A model generated the notes under the pieces. The model made no database searches and was not told the origin of the DNA. It saw only the letters and a list, made by a program, of their open reading frames with translations. Shown piece by piece: positions 34,075 to 43,092 of a DNA stretch of 64,000 nucleotides (its first letter is position 1; each line of letters starts with the position of its first letter). The DNA is taken from NCBI GenBank assembly GCA_964276145.1, contig CAXYDN010000006.1:49412-113411 (forward strand), read 5' to 3'. The stretch comes from SCGC-AAA076-P13 sp964276145 (lineage in GTDB: Bacteria; Pseudomonadota; Gammaproteobacteria; Magnimaribacterales; D2472). The position numbers and the translations under genes are program-made.

Positions 34075-34743
34075 CTCTTTATAATTTGATGAGCTAGGGA
34101 TTGGAAAAAATACTGGCAGAGACCCCTCTTCCCATACTTGATAATTAATCATAATTTCATTGTGCAACTTGGACTCAAGATAATTGTTTAAAAGCCTATG
34201 AATATTTTTTATTGAGAGTTGAGAGTCAAACCATTTAGGGTCTGCGATTCTAAACTGTCTTATAAAGGGAAGAATTGAAATATCTAGCTTGCTGATATTT
34301 TTTCCAAATATCCATTTATAACCAGAGATTATTTTGTCTAAGTCATTTAATATTTTCATACATTCATTTCGATGATCATCCTTATGTGTAATTTCATCGT
34401 ATCTATTAGTATATTTATATCTATCCAAATGAAATTTAAATTTTACATCAAAAGTATTTATTAATTTTTCTGATAAATTAATTTCATATTTATTTAAATT
34501 TCCTTCAAATACATCAACTTTTTCTAGGACCCATTCAATAATTTCATTACTCTCATCAATAATTTTATTTTCTAATACCAAAACCGGCACTGTACCTTTA
34601 GGAGATACTTTTAGCATATGGTCTGGTTTATTGGTTAATTTTATTTCTCTTATTTCACACATAATGTTTGCTAGCTGCAGAGCCATTCTTGCTCTCATCG
34701 CATAAGGACATCTTTTAAATGAATATAATATTGGGGTCTTCAT
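34069..34743 (-). CDS. Glutathione S-transferase-like thioredoxin-fold protein
   Basis: A 224-residue protein with an N-terminal glutaredoxin/GST fold: ILYSFKRCPYAMRARMAL places Cys12 and the CPYAMRAR motif where GST and Grx2-like proteins have their redox site. KGTVPVLVLENKIIDESNEIIEW is the cis-proline and glutathione-binding segment near residues 49-71. The C-terminal helical domain is diverged. It overlaps the trhO gene start by four bases, suggesting coupled translation. Function is unknown beyond probable glutathione-dependent chemistry. Its stop overlaps the end of the convergent dehydrogenase gene. Confidence 0.8.
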   Translation of the reverse strand: MKTPILYSFKRCPYAMRARMALQLANIMCEIREIKLTNKPDHMLKVSPKGTVPVLVLENKIIDESNEIIEWVLEKVDVFEGNLNKYEINLSEKLINTFDVKFKFHLDRYKYTNRYDEITHKDDHRNECMKILNDLDKIISGYKWIFGKNISKLDISILPFIRQFRIADPKWFDSQLSIKNIHRLLNNYLESKLHNEIMINYQVWEEGSLPVFFPIPSSSNYKEL

Positions 34744-35678
34744 TTATTTTTTATCTCAACCGCATCTTTAGGTCCAATGTGTTTATGGTTTCTTTTTTTT
34801 GCTAAATCTACTTGTTTTTGTCTACTCATGTATCTAGCTTTTTGTTCTTTAGTTTTTGAGTTAAAGCAATTAGGGCATGCTACTCCTCTTATGTATTCTT
34901 TAGATTCTTTATCTAAATCTGTTATTGGCATTCTACACCCATGACACATATCGTAAGTTCCCTCTGTTAAATCATGTTTTACAGAGACTCTATCATCAAA
35001 TACAAAGCACTCTCCCTCCCATAACGAATCTTTTTGATCAATTGATTCAAAATAATTAAGAATCCCGCCTTTTAAATGACTTACGTTTTTGAAACCATCT
35101 TTCATCATCATAGATGATGCTTTTTCACATCTAATACCACCGGTGCAAAACATTGCAACTTTTTTGTTTTTTTTCTCACTATCAGTAAAATTTTGATTTT
35201 TTACCCATTCAGGGAATTCTCTAAACTTAACTGTATTTGGATTGATAGCATTTTTGAAGGTTCCAATTGAATATTCATAATCATTTCTTGTATCAATAAG
35301 AATAGTATCTTCATGAGATATTAAATTATTCCAATTCTTGGGATCGATATAATCTCCAACAATCTCGTTTGGATTTATAGATTTATCTCCAATTGTCACG
35401 ATTTCTTTTTTTAGCTTTATCTTTAGTCTTACAAAAGGATTAAGTTCTGATTGAGAGAGCTTAATGTCTATCTCTGAAAAACCTTGGATAGATTTAATGT
35501 ATGCTAAAGCACTTTCAATTTTTAAGTTCTTGCCTGAAATTGTGCCATTTATGCCCTCTTCGCCAACTAATATGGTTCCGTATATTGATAAGCCTTTTAA
35601 TTTATCCCTAATTTGATTTTGAAGCTTTTCAGGTTTTGTAATGGAAGAAAACTTGTATAAGGTTGCGACAGAGTACAT
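34740..35678 (-). CDS. trhO: tRNA uridine-34 hydroxylase, rhodanese family
   Basis: Oxygen-dependent enzyme forming 5-hydroxyuridine at tRNA position 34, the first step to the cmo5U wobble base. The N-terminal acylphosphatase-like domain has GTILVGEEGINGTISG near residue 34. The rhodanese domain holds the essential Cys178 in MFCTGGIRCEKAS. The C-terminal region carries two CxxC pairs (CHGCRMP and ACPNC), possibly metal-binding. The length of 312 is normal. It starts 24 bases after tRNA-Arg and about 100 after tRNA-Pro(TGG), whose U34 is a known substrate type for this family, so enzyme and substrate may share a transcript. Confidence 0.93.
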   Translation of the reverse strand: MYSVATLYKFSSITKPEKLQNQIRDKLKGLSIYGTILVGEEGINGTISGKNLKIESALAYIKSIQGFSEIDIKLSQSELNPFVRLKIKLKKEIVTIGDKSINPNEIVGDYIDPKNWNNLISHEDTILIDTRNDYEYSIGTFKNAINPNTVKFREFPEWVKNQNFTDSEKKNKKVAMFCTGGIRCEKASSMMMKDGFKNVSHLKGGILNYFESIDQKDSLWEGECFVFDDRVSVKHDLTEGTYDMCHGCRMPITDLDKESKEYIRGVACPNCFNSKTKEQKARYMSRQKQVDLAKKRNHKHIGPKDAVEIKNK

Positions 35679-35701
35679 AAATATATTTTACTACAAGAAA
35701 A

Positions 35702-35778
<77 letters not shown>

Positions 35779-35779
35779 A

Positions 35780-35856
35780 TGGTCGGGGTAGTAAGATTCG
35801 AACTTACGACCACTCGCTCCCAAAGCGAGTGCGCTACCAGACTGCGCTATACCCCG
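35780..35856 (-). tRNA. tRNA-Pro (anticodon TGG)
   Basis: Complete cloverleaf with acceptor CGGGGTA, anticodon stem CTCGC/GCGAG, loop with TGG, discriminator A and encoded CCA. One base separates it from the downstream tRNA-Arg, so both are processed from one precursor that can continue into trhO. Confidence 0.97.
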
Positions 35857-35936
35857 AGGGTGCAAATATTAAAGTTTATCGAAAAAATAAGCAATGACCA
35901 TGTGCATAAATATTATTTAATGACATAATCTTGCTC

Positions 35937-36776
35937 ATGAACATAAAAATTTTAGATGGTAAATCTTTAGCTAAAGCCACAGAAGAATCTATTGCAAAAC
36001 AAGTAAATGATTTAAATAATAAGGGTATTTCACCAACTCTTGCTACTATTTTAGTTGGGCAAGATCCTGCTTCCGAAACTTATGTGAAGATGAAAAGGAA
36101 TACCTGTGCAAGAGTTGGTATGAAATCTATTGCTGTAGAGATGTCTGATTCTACAACTACTGAAGAACTTTTAATAAAGATAAATGAATTAAATGACGAC
36201 AATAATGTTCACGGTATTTTGTTACAACATCCAGTTCCTAACCAAATCGATGAAAGGCTTTGTTTTGATGCTATTGATATTAAAAAAGATGTTGATGGTG
36301 TTACCTGTCTTGGTTTTGGAAATATGTCTATGGGTCTACCTGCTTTTGGATCATGTACGCCAGCTGGAATAATGAGACTGCTTGAACATTATGAAATTAA
36401 AATAGAAGGAATGAATGCTGTTGTTGTTGGCAGAAGCCCAATTCTTGGAAAACCAATGGCTATGATGTTATTAAATAAAAATGCGACTGTGACAATTTGT
36501 CATTCAAGAACTCAAAATATAGAAGAGATTATTAAGCAAGCTGATATATTGGTTGGTGCAGTTGGGATACCAAAGTTTATTAAGCACGAGTGGATTAAAA
36601 ATAATGCTGTTGTTATAGATGCCGGCTATCACCCAGAAAAATGTGGTGATATTGATCTAGAAAATATTGAATCTAAGGCCTCTGCTTACACGCCAGTTCC
36701 AGGGGGTGTAGGTCCTATGACAATTAATACTTTGATATTGCAAACACTGCAGTCTGCTCAAAAAATTAAGATTTAG
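35937..36776 (+). CDS. folD: Bifunctional methylenetetrahydrofolate dehydrogenase/cyclohydrolase
   Basis: Interconverts 5,10-methylene-, methenyl- and 10-formyl-tetrahydrofolate in one-carbon metabolism. Signatures seen are VGQDPASETYVKMKRNTC with the catalytic lysine, GILLQHPVPNQID, KDVDGVTCLGFGNM, and the NADP site GRSPILGKPMAMML near residue 165. The tail has TPVPGGVGPMTINTL, the family's second signature. A frame opens two codons earlier with TTG; the ATG at 35937 fits the usual start. The last 11 bases overlap the convergent DUF4389 gene. It supplies formyl groups for purine synthesis, where PurN (50454) is encoded elsewhere in the window. Confidence 0.96.
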   Translation: MNIKILDGKSLAKATEESIAKQVNDLNNKGISPTLATILVGQDPASETYVKMKRNTCARVGMKSIAVEMSDSTTTEELLIKINELNDDNNVHGILLQHPVPNQIDERLCFDAIDIKKDVDGVTCLGFGNMSMGLPAFGSCTPAGIMRLLEHYEIKIEGMNAVVVGRSPILGKPMAMMLLNKNATVTICHSRTQNIEEIIKQADILVGAVGIPKFIKHEWIKNNAVVIDAGYHPEKCGDIDLENIESKASAYTPVPGGVGPMTINTLILQTLQSAQKIKI

Positions 36777-37173
36777 AACTCTCTTCTGGTTTGCCTTCCT
36801 CCAGAGCTTCTTCTGCATCAGTTTCACTCTCTGGCTCTTCTTCAACCTCATCAGCTTCAATATCTACAATTTCACTAGTATCACTTGAAGTGGCTTGGCT
36901 GGATTTTTTAAAAGGGAAAGGTTTGTCATCTGTTTCAAACAGTAAAAATTTGAGAGTATCACTTACAAATAAAAACAAATGATTATTAAAATCAGCTAGA
37001 GAGTCATTTATTTTTGAAGTAAACAAGAAAAATAGGAATTGTATAAATGCAAGCCCAATAGATACAGAGATAACAAAATTTAAAACAAATGCATAAAGGA
37101 ACATAAAGGCAAACCTAGTCCATTTCCCTATTTTCAGAACTTCTTCTTTTACTTCTTCTCTGTTAATTTCCAT
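36766..37173 (-). CDS. DUF4389-family membrane protein
   Basis: A 135-residue protein with two predicted membrane helices (FAFMFLYAFVLNFVISVSIGL and a following hydrophobic stretch) and the family-like pattern LFLFTSKINDSLADFNNHLFLFVSDTLKFLLF ending in KPFPFK. The last 45 residues are highly acidic and repetitive (Glu, Ser, Asp), likely disordered in the cytosol. Function is unknown. It lies just after gpsA on the same strand, three bases away, suggesting a link with membrane lipid biogenesis, but nothing in the sequence proves it. Confidence 0.75.
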   Translation of the reverse strand: MEINREEVKEEVLKIGKWTRFAFMFLYAFVLNFVISVSIGLAFIQFLFFLFTSKINDSLADFNNHLFLFVSDTLKFLLFETDDKPFPFKKSSQATSSDTSEIVDIEADEVEEEPESETDAEEALEEGKPEESSKS

Positions 37174-37176
37174 AGT

Positions 37177-38205
37177 CTATTTTTCCATATAATTAAATTC
37201 TACATCAACTTCATGTGGGTTATTGACCAAATCATCTATTAGTATATCTGGTGATGAATTTTTATAAATAATATCATGTAAGGAGTCGACCAGAGGCATT
37301 TTAATATTTAATTTTGAAGATTCTTCTTTTATTACCACAAGTGTTCTTACACCTTCAGCAACTTGACCAACTTTCTGTTTAGCCTCATCCAGGCTTAAGC
37401 CTGCACCAAGATGAGTGCCTAGTTGAAAGTTTCTAGAAAGATTTGAAGTGCATGTTGCAACAAGATCACCCATGCCAGCTAAACCAAGAAATGTAATTGG
37501 ATTTGCACCTTTCGCAACTGCAAACCTACTCATTTCTGCCATACTTCTTGTGAGTATAAGGCCCACAGCATTTTCTCCAACATTCAAAGAGTCAGCCATT
37601 CCGCAGATGATTGCATAGATATTTTTAAGAGCTCCTGCAAGCTCAACACCTTGAACATCATTAGATGAGTAAACCTTGAATGATTCAGAAGATAATGCAA
37701 CTTTAACATTAGCAATCAGCTCATTGGATGAGCTTGCTATAACAGTCCCTGCTACTTTGTTATCAGCTATTTCTCTAGCTAAATTAGGGCCACTTAAAAC
37801 TCCTACGTTATTAATACTGATATCTATATTCTCAGAAATGATATCTGACATCGATCTAAAAGGATTTAATTTAATTCCTTTTGTGCATGAGATAACAGAT
37901 GCCTGAAGTTCGATCAGGGGAGCAATTCTCTGAACAATATTTTCAAAAATAATACTTGGAGTTGCAATTAAAACTATGTTTGCATCCTTCATTACATCTT
38001 CTAAACATTCTGAAGCTTGGATATTAGATGATAATTGAAGCTCTGGATGATACGTTGAGTTTGCACCTTCTGAATTGATTCTAAGGGCTTGATCAGGATC
38101 TCTAACCCATAAAGCTACTTTATTACCATTAGAAGCAGCTATATTAGCCAGAACAGTTCCAAAGCTTCCGCCTCCAAGAACAGCAACTTTACTCGATTTA
38201 TTCAT
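37177..38205 (-). CDS. gpsA: NAD(P)-dependent glycerol-3-phosphate dehydrogenase
   Basis: Makes sn-glycerol 3-phosphate from dihydroxyacetone phosphate for phospholipid synthesis. The N-terminal dinucleotide motif is VLGGGSFGTVLANIAA. VISCTKGIKLNP marks the second domain boundary, SGPNLAREI is conserved, and the active-site lysine lies in ELAGALKNIYAIICG near residue 190. GLAGMGDLVATCTSNLSRN is the GpsA-specific signature. The length of 342 is standard. One base separates its start from the htpG stop. Confidence 0.96.
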   Translation of the reverse strand: MNKSSKVAVLGGGSFGTVLANIAASNGNKVALWVRDPDQALRINSEGANSTYHPELQLSSNIQASECLEDVMKDANIVLIATPSIIFENIVQRIAPLIELQASVISCTKGIKLNPFRSMSDIISENIDISINNVGVLSGPNLAREIADNKVAGTVIASSSNELIANVKVALSSESFKVYSSNDVQGVELAGALKNIYAIICGMADSLNVGENAVGLILTRSMAEMSRFAVAKGANPITFLGLAGMGDLVATCTSNLSRNFQLGTHLGAGLSLDEAKQKVGQVAEGVRTLVVIKEESSKLNIKMPLVDSLHDIIYKNSSPDILIDDLVNNPHEVDVEFNYMEK

Positions 38206-38206
38206 T

Positions 38207-40033
38207 TTAAGATAAATACTTATCTAGCTGCCTTAAATATCTTGAAGGATCTTGAGGGGAGCCGCCTTCTGCAATAACAGCATAGTCATATAAGAAATCT
38301 ACATAGGCGTTAAATTGCTTTCCCTTCATATCTTTAAGTTTTTTTACTAGTTTATGTTTAATATTAATTTCAAATATAGGGTTAGATGAACCAAGACTTT
38401 GGCCAGAAGCTTCAAGAATTTTTCTTAGCTGTGCACCTGGCTCATGTTTTGGAAGAACAATACAAGATGCAGAATCTGTTAAACGAGAGCTGATAACAAC
38501 GTCAGAAACTTTTTCATTAAGATGTTTTTTTATTTTTTTAATAACATCCTGATCTGCCTCTGATACTTTTTTTGTTGTATCTTTTTTTTCAATATCTTCC
38601 TTGGCTGCATTTACGAGTTCTTTACCCTGATATTCCATTAGGCCTGCCATTAACCATTCATCTATTCTGTCTGTAAGAAGAATAACTTCTATACCTTTTG
38701 ATTTTAAACCTTCTATATGAGGAGAATTTACTGCAGCTTCATATGTATCAGCAACACAAAAATAAATTTTATCCTGATCATCCTTCATTCTACCAACGTA
38801 GTCATCTAAACTTTGATTTACAGAACTTGCATTTAAGAAAGTCGAAGCAAACAACATTAAACTTGCAATAGTTTCTTTGTTTTCATGATCTTCAGCAGGA
38901 CCTTCTTTGAGCACTAATCCATACTCATCCCAAAATTCTTTATATTTATCAAAGGAATTTGTCTTTAAATCTTTTAATGAATCTAACATTCTCTTTGTTG
39001 CAGCTTTTTTTATACTATCAACAAGTTGATGCTCTTGAAGAATCTCTCTTGAAACATTCAATGGCAAGTCACTTGTATCTATAATTCCTCTAACAAATCT
39101 TAGGTATAGTGGAAGAAAATTAGAAGCATCATCCATGATAAAAACTCTTTGTATGTATAGCTTTACTCCCCTGGGTGATTCTCTATTCCATAGATCGAAC
39201 GGTGGTTTTGAAGGGACATACAATAGATTAGTGTACTCATTTTTTCCTTCTACTTTATTGTGAACCCATAGAAGGGGATCTTCTTGATCATAAGTAATAA
39301 ATTTATAGAAGTCTTTATATTCTTCTTCTTTTATTGATCTTTTTGGCTTTAACCAAAGAGCGTCGGCATCATTAATTCTTTTAGAATCATTTTCGGAGGT
39401 TATTAAATTAAGTGGGAAATTTATATATTGAGAATATTTTTCTAAAAGAAATCTGACTCTTCCCTCTTCAGCAAATTCTTTATTCTCATCATTAAGATAA
39501 ATAATAATATCTGTGCCATTGGTTTCTTTGGTGACTTCTTTGAGTTTATATTTCTCTTCTCCACTACTTTCCCAAAGAACTGCTTTATCTGAATCTTCAA
39601 ATACTGATTTAGATATTACCTCAACCTTATCAGCAACCATAAATACTGAATAGAAACCAACACCAAACTGCCCAATAAGATTTGAGTCTTTTTTCTTATC
39701 ACCGGTAATATTATTTAAAAATGATGCTGTGCCAGACCTAGCTATTGTTCCAATGTTTGCTACAACTTCATCTTCGGTCATACCTATACCGTTGTCGGAG
39801 ATAACTATTTTATTTTCATCTTTTAAAATCTTTACATCAATTTTTAAATCTTTGGTGTATTTTGAGATAGATTTATCTTCAACAGATTTAAATCTTAACT
39901 TATCTATTGCATCGGATGCATTTGATACAAGTTCTCTTATAAATATCTCTTTATTTGAATAAAGAGAATGAATCATTAATTTTAAAAGCTGCTTCGTCTC
40001 AGTCTGAAAAGTTTTTGTTTTAGTCTTTGCCAT
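38207..40033 (-). CDS. htpG: Chaperone protein HtpG (Hsp90)
   Basis: Bacterial Hsp90, a dimeric ATP-dependent chaperone. The N-terminal GHKL ATPase domain shows NKEIFIRELVSNASDAIDKLRF, ISDNGIGMT and GQFGVGFYSVFMVADKV. The middle domain contains SDLPLNVSREILQE with the catalytic arginine. The C-terminal dimerisation domain is shorter than in eukaryotes, with no MEEVD tail. The length of 608 is close to E. coli (624). The GGGGAT ribosome site and a sigma32-like promoter lie just upstream, fitting heat-shock control. Confidence 0.97.
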   Translation of the reverse strand: MAKTKTKTFQTETKQLLKLMIHSLYSNKEIFIRELVSNASDAIDKLRFKSVEDKSISKYTKDLKIDVKILKDENKIVISDNGIGMTEDEVVANIGTIARSGTASFLNNITGDKKKDSNLIGQFGVGFYSVFMVADKVEVISKSVFEDSDKAVLWESSGEEKYKLKEVTKETNGTDIIIYLNDENKEFAEEGRVRFLLEKYSQYINFPLNLITSENDSKRINDADALWLKPKRSIKEEEYKDFYKFITYDQEDPLLWVHNKVEGKNEYTNLLYVPSKPPFDLWNRESPRGVKLYIQRVFIMDDASNFLPLYLRFVRGIIDTSDLPLNVSREILQEHQLVDSIKKAATKRMLDSLKDLKTNSFDKYKEFWDEYGLVLKEGPAEDHENKETIASLMLFASTFLNASSVNQSLDDYVGRMKDDQDKIYFCVADTYEAAVNSPHIEGLKSKGIEVILLTDRIDEWLMAGLMEYQGKELVNAAKEDIEKKDTTKKVSEADQDVIKKIKKHLNEKVSDVVISSRLTDSASCIVLPKHEPGAQLRKILEASGQSLGSSNPIFEINIKHKLVKKLKDMKGKQFNAYVDFLYDYAVIAEGGSPQDPSRYLRQLDKYLS

Positions 40034-40058
40034 GGTTATTTATCCCCTATTTAATCTA

Positions 40059-40087
40059 TTTGTAGTAATAAATAATGAAAATTCAAG
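40059..40087 (-). promoter_or_regulatory. Possible sigma32-type promoter of htpG
   Basis: On the minus strand CTTGAAT (40081-40087) resembles the heat-shock -35 CTTGAAA. Fifteen bases further, CTACAAAT is a partial match to the -10 CCCCATNT. Distance to the htpG start is about 30 bases from the predicted -10. Only moderately convincing alone, but htpG is a usual sigma32 target. Confidence 0.4.
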
Positions 40088-40102
40088 GTTTGTAGAGTTT
40101 TT

Positions 40103-40510
40103 TTATAAGTATGTAACTCTAACGATTTGCGTTATGGATATAACTAGAATAATTAAGGTATTGAAGACGCTAAAATTATGAAAAAATTTAAATATTCTTT
40201 CCCATCCCCTGTCTCTTGCAGCATTTGTTAAAGGAATGATGATATATCCAAGAAAAGAAAAGCATACTGCAGTTAATGCAAAGTAAACGTCTGCTTGTTG
40301 AAAAAATAAATATGATACAAGTAATGCTATTAAAGTTATTAGAAATAAAAGCAAATAGTATCTTGGAAAAATCTTTCTTAGGAAGTTAGAAGCGTTCTGA
40401 TTATCTAAAACCTTAAAAACTACAGGCGCTGTTAGCAAAACCTGAGCAAAAATTATACCTAAAACCAATGAGTAACATAATATTAATAAACTTAAAGTAA
40501 CTATATTCAT
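40103..40510 (-). CDS. DUF4149-like small membrane protein
   Basis: A 135-residue protein with four hydrophobic segments, starting MNIVTLSLLILCYSLVLGIIF. The pattern APVVFKVLDNQNASNFLRKIFPRYY after the first helix resembles the DUF4149/TMEM205-like family, and NAARDRGWERIFKFFHNFSVFNTLI near the end fits too. Function unknown. It begins eight bases after tRNA-Asp on the same strand and may be transcribed with the tRNA pair. Confidence 0.7.
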   Translation of the reverse strand: MNIVTLSLLILCYSLVLGIIFAQVLLTAPVVFKVLDNQNASNFLRKIFPRYYLLLFLITLIALLVSYLFFQQADVYFALTAVCFSFLGYIIIPLTNAARDRGWERIFKFFHNFSVFNTLIILVISITQIVRVTYL

Positions 40511-40517
40511 AATTAAA

Positions 40518-40592
40518 TGGCGGTCCGACGGGGAATCGAACCCCGAACACCGCCGTGACAGGGCGGAATTATAACCGTTTAACTACCGGACC
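40518..40592 (-). tRNA. tRNA-Asp (anticodon GTC)
   Basis: Complete cloverleaf with acceptor GGTCCGG (final G-U pair), anticodon stem CCGCC/GGCGG, loop with GTC, discriminator G and encoded CCA. It follows tRNA-Val by 54 bases. Confidence 0.97.
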
Positions 40593-40646
40593 ACTAAATC
40601 AATGACTGGAATAATATCCATTTTATTGAAAAGGTCAACCAAAAAA

Positions 40647-40723
40647 TGGTGGGTGATGACAGGTTCGAACTGCCGACCCTCTCGGTGTAAACGAGATGCT
40701 CTACCAAACTGAGCTAATCACCC
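40647..40723 (-). tRNA. tRNA-Val (anticodon TAC)
   Basis: Complete cloverleaf with acceptor GGGTGAT, anticodon arm TCTCG/CGAGA, loop with TAC, TTCGA T-loop, discriminator A and encoded CCA. First of the Val-Asp pair in the direction of transcription. Its U34 is also a typical substrate for TrhO. Confidence 0.97.
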
Positions 40724-40825
40724 CAAACCTTTATCAAAAAAGGATTTTATATTAATCTCTATAATTAAGGTTGCTAATAATACTATTATATTTATAAAAA
40801 TAATATGCTTAATGCAATCGAAATT

Positions 40826-41707
40826 TTAATTTTTAACCAAGCCAACTCTTGCTAAGTAGATTCCTAATAATGTTATTAAAATAAATATCATTTGCATTAA
40901 ATTTAAAATTTCTGAAAAAATAAAAGCTGCTAAAATTGTTGCAGTAAGTGGTTGCATTAAAAGTCCAATAGACCCGCTTGATGCAGAAATTTTTCCTATG
41001 CCATAGGTTATCAAAAATTGCCCTCCAAACTGGCATAAAAGTGCTAACAGAATAAGGTTAACCCATTCAAAATGAGTTTTAGGAAAGTAAAGACCTGTTT
41101 CAAAACTCATGGGTATAATTGAAAATAAACAACAAAAAAAAGTCGTATAAAAAATAATATTTAATGAAGTTTCTTTTCCTAACTTTGATATTATCAATAA
41201 ATATGTTGCATAACATACAGCAGCAACCATACATAGGATATCTCCAAGTATTTTTCCATTAGCGTAATTATTTGAAAAAATTATTAAGCCAAGTATTCCT
41301 ATATAAGTAATAAAAAAGGATGACGCAAATCCTTTCTGAGGTTTTTCTTTAAAAACTATATAAGTTAAAAGTGCTACAAAAATTGGTGCTGAATTGACAA
41401 TGATAGTGGCATTGGAAACTGAAGTAATGCTCATGCTGAAATGCCATAATGATAAATCTGTAGTAAATGCTAATGATGCAACAGCGGTATACAAAAAAGT
41501 TTTTTTACTTTTAACTCTGAATAGAATTTTTCTATTCATTATAAAATTGAAAGCAACTAAAAAAGGTATAGCAAGCAACATTCTCCAAAATGAGATTGCT
41601 GATGGTGATAAATAGCTCCATTTAACAAAAATGGGAGCAAAACCTATTAACATACCTCCTGATGCGAGCATTAGAAAATAATTTGTTTCCTGTAAATTCT
41701 TAATCAT
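40826..41707 (-). CDS. EamA/DMT-family transporter
   Basis: An inner-membrane protein of about 293 residues with ten hydrophobic segments arranged as two EamA repeats. Motifs include SPSAISFWRMLLAIPFLVAFN in the first repeat and GSIGLLMQPLTATILAAFIFSEILN in the second. Members export metabolites such as amino acids or purines, but substrate cannot be read. A frame opens at 41725 with TTG overlapping the xseA start; the ATG at 41707 (MIKNLQETN) is preferred. The gene is divergent from xseA with only about 17 bases between starts. Confidence 0.85.
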   Translation of the reverse strand: MIKNLQETNYFLMLASGGMLIGFAPIFVKWSYLSPSAISFWRMLLAIPFLVAFNFIMNRKILFRVKSKKTFLYTAVASLAFTTDLSLWHFSMSITSVSNATIIVNSAPIFVALLTYIVFKEKPQKGFASSFFITYIGILGLIIFSNNYANGKILGDILCMVAAVCYATYLLIISKLGKETSLNIIFYTTFFCCLFSIIPMSFETGLYFPKTHFEWVNLILLALLCQFGGQFLITYGIGKISASSGSIGLLMQPLTATILAAFIFSEILNLMQMIFILITLLGIYLARVGLVKN

Positions 41708-41724
41708 GAAGTTATAATTTAGCA

Positions 41725-43092
41725 ATGCAAAAAGATATTGTAGTTCAGAACAAAGAAATTATCTCTGTAGGAGAATTGAACAGATCAGCAAAGTATTTAT
41801 TGGAAGATGCTTTCACTAACATATCGGTAATTGGAGAAATATCTAATATGTCGAGGCCAAGTTCAGGTCACATATATTTCACTTTGAAAGATGAGGATGG
41901 CGCTATTGGATGTGCTATGTGGAGGTCTCAAGCGTATAAGCTTAATTTTAAACCTGAAGATGGTGATAAGTGCATATTAAAAGGTCAAGTAAGCCTTTAC
42001 CCTGCAACGGGTCGTTATCAATTAATGGTTAAATCAATTGAACAAGCGGGCTCAGGGAATTTAATGCATCAATTTGAACAACTTAAAAATAAATTAGATT
42101 CTGAAGGTTTGTTTGATCTATCAAAAAAACTATCATTGCCAGACTCTCCTTTACACATAGGAGTAATAACTTCACCCTCTACAGCTGCATTTCAAGATAT
42201 TTTAAGCACCATTAAAAGAAGAGCACCCTCTTCACAAGTATCGCTTAGTCCTGCAATTGTTCAGGGAGATACTGCTGCAGTAAGTTTAATAAAAGCTTTG
42301 GATAGAATTATAAGATTTAATGACAATAATCCAGATAACATCATTGATGTTGTTGTTATATCGAGAGGCGGTGGATCAATAGAAGATTTATGGTGTTTTA
42401 ATAACGAAGACCTTGCAAGGCAAATTGCTGCATTTCCAATACCAACTATTTCAGGGGTTGGGCACGAAATTGATTTTACTATTTGTGATTTTGTTTCAGA
42501 TATGCGGGCTCCAACCCCTACAGCATCAGCCGAGATAGTTACAGAGTTTAGCTTTCAAGTCTATGATAAATTAAATGAAGTTAAGAGTGATTTGCAAAGG
42601 TCTATAAAAATTTCATTGAAAGATAAACTCCAAAAAATACAATCTTTAAAAGGAAGTATTAAAAGCCCTCTTCTTGTTCTAAGAGAACAGAGTCAAAAAA
42701 TTGATAGTTATGAGCTTAAACTGAAACAAAATATGAAATTAAATTATTTTAATAATAAACAAAGATTTGATTTGGCTATTTCAAAGTTTAAAGAAAAAAG
42801 TCCAGCTACATTAATACAAGAATATTATTTAAAGATTCTTAATATAAAAGGACTAATGAAGAGAGGCATTAAATCAAACCTCTCTAAAAATATTTCAGCA
42901 TTAAGAGAGTTTGATAAGAATCTAGATATTTTAAATCCTCTATCAATTCTTGAGAGAGGGTATTCAATAATTCAAAATAAATCAGGTATTTCTATTAAAT
43001 CTATATCCGAAGTTGAAGCTGGCGAAGTTCTTACAGCAAGGCTCAATAAAGGCTATATTGATGTCGAAGTGAAGAATAAAAAAAATGTATAA
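41725..43092 (+). CDS. xseA: Exodeoxyribonuclease VII large subunit
   Basis: Single-strand DNA exonuclease subunit used in mismatch repair and in clearing damaged DNA. The N-terminal OB fold shows VGELNRSAKYLLEDAFTNISVIGEISNMSRPSSGHIYFTLKD. The catalytic domain contains IGVITSPSTAAFQDIL, VVVISRGGGSIEDLWCFNNEDLARQI and GVGHEIDFTICDFVSDMRAPTPTASAE. A long coiled-coil region follows. The length of 455 is typical. The small subunit XseB is not encoded here. Its stop overlaps the start of the M23 peptidase gene by eight bases. Confidence 0.96.
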   Translation: MQKDIVVQNKEIISVGELNRSAKYLLEDAFTNISVIGEISNMSRPSSGHIYFTLKDEDGAIGCAMWRSQAYKLNFKPEDGDKCILKGQVSLYPATGRYQLMVKSIEQAGSGNLMHQFEQLKNKLDSEGLFDLSKKLSLPDSPLHIGVITSPSTAAFQDILSTIKRRAPSSQVSLSPAIVQGDTAAVSLIKALDRIIRFNDNNPDNIIDVVVISRGGGSIEDLWCFNNEDLARQIAAFPIPTISGVGHEIDFTICDFVSDMRAPTPTASAEIVTEFSFQVYDKLNEVKSDLQRSIKISLKDKLQKIQSLKGSIKSPLLVLREQSQKIDSYELKLKQNMKLNYFNNKQRFDLAISKFKEKSPATLIQEYYLKILNIKGLMKRGIKSNLSKNISALREFDKNLDILNPLSILERGYSIIQNKSGISIKSISEVEAGEVLTARLNKGYIDVEVKNKKNV